DNA of 62,762 bases. Origin: Lacticaseibacillus thailandensis DSM 22698 = JCM 13996 (GTDB lineage: Bacteria > Bacillota > Bacilli > Lactobacillales > Lactobacillaceae). The translations under genes were made by a program, and so were the position numbers. The stretch spans positions 1-62,762 of the forward strand of contig NZ_BBER01000006.1 of assembly GCF_001312865.1 (NCBI RefSeq), given 5' to 3'. A model generated the notes under the pieces. That model made no database searches. It worked only from the letters and a program-made list of their open reading frames with translations, and was not told the origin of the DNA. This document shows, piece after piece, positions 61,344-62,762 of this stretch (positions are counted from its first letter, which is position 1; every line of letters begins with the position of its first letter).

Positions 61344-62762
61344 TTATTCGTCATCGCGACGCTTCTTGTAGCCGACCAATCCTAGTAACATACCCAGAAT
61401 AGTCAGACCCAGGGAGGCCATGGTTGACTCGTGTTCATCACTGGTTTGCGGTAGTGTCCGCCCCGTTCCTGGTAATTTGTGTCCGGCGGTAGCGGTATTA
61501 CCGTCACCAACAGGAGTCGTACTGCCAATTGGCGTGGTGTCCCGCGTCGTGGTCGTTGCGTGACGCACGTGCACGTAACTGTGTGCCGTGGTGGACCCGC
61601 CGGTACTTGGCAACCGGTGCGGTGCGGTCGCTACACCGGTACTTGGCCTGTGGTTAGACGTGGTAACTGCCCCACCAGTGCTTGGTAGGCGGTGCGGCGT
61701 GCTGGTTGTACCGCCAGTTTCTGGGAGCCGACTAGCCGCTGCATGGTACACCACAATCACCGTGGTATTAGCGGCAGCGCCCGTAAACGTCAGCGCCGGA
61801 ACCAGTGTGCGGTCAGGAGTCATACCAGCGACACTTGGCACCTGCACAGCGTCGAAACCGTTGTAACCTACTGCTACCCAGGCGCCATACGCTACTTGTG
61901 GATTATCCGGCTGACTGAAATCAACCGTTGCGGTCCGCTGGTAGCTAATGGTTTCGACCACATCCGGTGCGACCGTCCGACCAGCACCATCAACAAAGTG
62001 CACGGTCCGCGTGGCAACTTTCTCCAGGTCGCTATCAGTCAAGCCACTCGGGTAGTGCGGACTATCCGGATTACTTGGATTGAGTAGGTCACTAGGGGTC
62101 TTCGGGTTGTCGACCGTGACCTCCTGATCCGTTGGGTAGTAGGTGACCACCAGACTGACAGGGAATGGGCCCTCGTCGGTCATAGCGTCTACCGTTGTCC
62201 GGTCAGGCGTCAGGCCTGGTACTGTCGGACTAGTAACGGCAGCAAAGTTGCCGTTGCCACTTGCTGGTGTCCATTCACCATAAGTGACTATACCAGTACT
62301 CAAATCAACATCGGCCGTGCGAGTGAAGTCTACAGACTGTACCTTGTTAGGTGCGACCGTCTGTCCCGTTGCGTTCACGTAACGGATGGTTTCCGTTGCT
62401 GTCCGGTTCAAATCGTTGGTGTCCAGTCCTGCTGGATACTTTGGACTTTGATCGTTATCCGGATCAACCGGGGCACCTGGCTTTTGCGGGACAACTTCCG
62501 TTGGGTCGCTACCAGCTGGTACCTGCGGGTTGACCGTAATTACCGTCGGGTAATAGTAAACCGTTAACGTCACATCGGCAGCGGTGTCATCAACTAGTGC
62601 TGGCACTTCCGTTTGGTCTGGCGTTAAGCCTGCTTTCGTCGCTGCTGGTACCGCCGCAAACGTATCGCTACCATCAGCTGTCCAAGCACCATAGGTAACA
62701 GTGCCATTAGCTACATCAACTTTGGCTATACGGTGGTACGTGATCGTCGCCGTCTTGCTTGG
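61344..62762 (-). CDS. LPXTG-type cell-wall adhesin, Muc_B2-like repeats (5' end outside the window)
   Basis: The open frame runs off the right edge, so only the last 472 residues are seen. Three Muc_B2-type repeats of about 100 residues recur (partial, then TIRYVNATGQTVAP... and TVHFVDGAGRTVAP..., each with VTYGEW or VAYGAW and GLTPDR/GMTPDR). A linker follows with repeated LPETG, LPSTG, RPSTG, LPSTG and LPGTG motifs. The true sorting signal is LPQTSDEHESTM, then a hydrophobic helix (LGLTILGMLLGLVGY) and KKRRDDE. Sortase would anchor it to the wall; the repeats suggest mucus or glycan binding. Confidence 0.92.
   Translation of the reverse strand, partial: PSKTATITYHRIAKVDVANGTVTYGAWTADGSDTFAAVPAATKAGLTPDQTEVPALVDDTAADVTLTVYYYPTVITVNPQVPAGSDPTEVVPQKPGAPVDPDNDQSPKYPAGLDTNDLNRTATETIRYVNATGQTVAPNKVQSVDFTRTADVDLSTGIVTYGEWTPASGNGNFAAVTSPTVPGLTPDRTTVDAMTDEGPFPVSLVVTYYPTDQEVTVDNPKTPSDLLNPSNPDSPHYPSGLTDSDLEKVATRTVHFVDGAGRTVAPDVVETISYQRTATVDFSQPDNPQVAYGAWVAVGYNGFDAVQVPSVAGMTPDRTLVPALTFTGAAANTTVIVVYHAAASRLPETGGTTSTPHRLPSTGGAVTTSNHRPSTGVATAPHRLPSTGGSTTAHSYVHVRHATTTTRDTTPIGSTTPVGDGNTATAGHKLPGTGRTLPQTSDEHESTMASLGLTILGMLLGLVGYKKRRDDE

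Overview
The window is chromosomal DNA of a lactic acid bacterium of the family Lactobacillaceae, with fairly GC-rich coding regions. The evidence is a malolactic enzyme locus (mleR/mleS/permease), an L-lactate dehydrogenase, a full dlt operon with dltX, a gal operon, and a Muc_B2-type cell-wall protein ending in an LPQT-type sorting signal. I cannot name the genus with confidence. No prophage, insertion sequence, CRISPR array or tRNA gene was recognised. Two rRNA-type promoters at the extreme left point out of the window.

Layout. Positions 1-15400 (minus strand) are a housekeeping block read right to left: pth, mfd, a YabM-like flippase, rqcP, divIC, yabR, tilS, hpt, ftsH, hslO, dusB, lysS, then the rrn promoters. 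15400-18500 (plus) holds ldh and an L,D-transpeptidase. 18600-21800 (minus) holds a CBS-ACT protein and acpS-alr-mazE-mazF. 21900-25700 is the malolactic cluster with divergent mleR. 25900-29300 holds DUF488, 5-formyl-THF cyclo-ligase, a second AEC carrier, a small membrane protein and lexA with its SOS box. 29300-33800 is an ABC transporter locus. 33870-39500 (minus) is dltX-A-B-C-D plus a DltE-like serine hydrolase, followed by a two-component system, a nitroreductase and a divergent UvrA2. 45300-49360 holds small genes, structured repeats and two candidate small RNAs. 49360-53150 is galR-galK-galT. 53300-62762 holds a pyridoxine/HMP kinase, an unrecognised two-gene operon, an MFS exporter, two tandem C39-like peptidase genes, a DUF308 protein, a quinone oxidoreductase and the C-terminal part of a surface adhesin.

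The most interesting system is at 29329-33746. Two paralogous lipoprotein substrate-binding proteins share one permease and one ATPase. Each binding-protein gene has its own promoter, leader peptide and attenuator. The first leader ends in five Phe codons (NNFFFGFFG) and the second in five Tyr codons (NNAYYYGYYR). Codon by codon the two differ only by T to A at the second position of all five aromatic codons, and the two such positions that lie in an RNA helix have compensating changes in the distal strand. Both leaders can fold into the same chain of mutually exclusive hairpins ending in two tandem terminators. This reads as ribosome-stalling attenuation in which one duplicated module senses Phe and the other Tyr.

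Caution on quality. About three dozen single-base frameshifts interrupt otherwise well-conserved genes, including essential ones (alr, acpS, pth, dltA, ldh, mfd). All nine extra-base cases lie in A7 or T7 tracts where six bases restore the frame, and the missing-base cases lie mostly in short runs. This looks like sequencing or assembly error rather than decay. I therefore give full gene spans and state where the frame breaks. One C39-like gene (58154-58854) has further lesions that suggest real decay.
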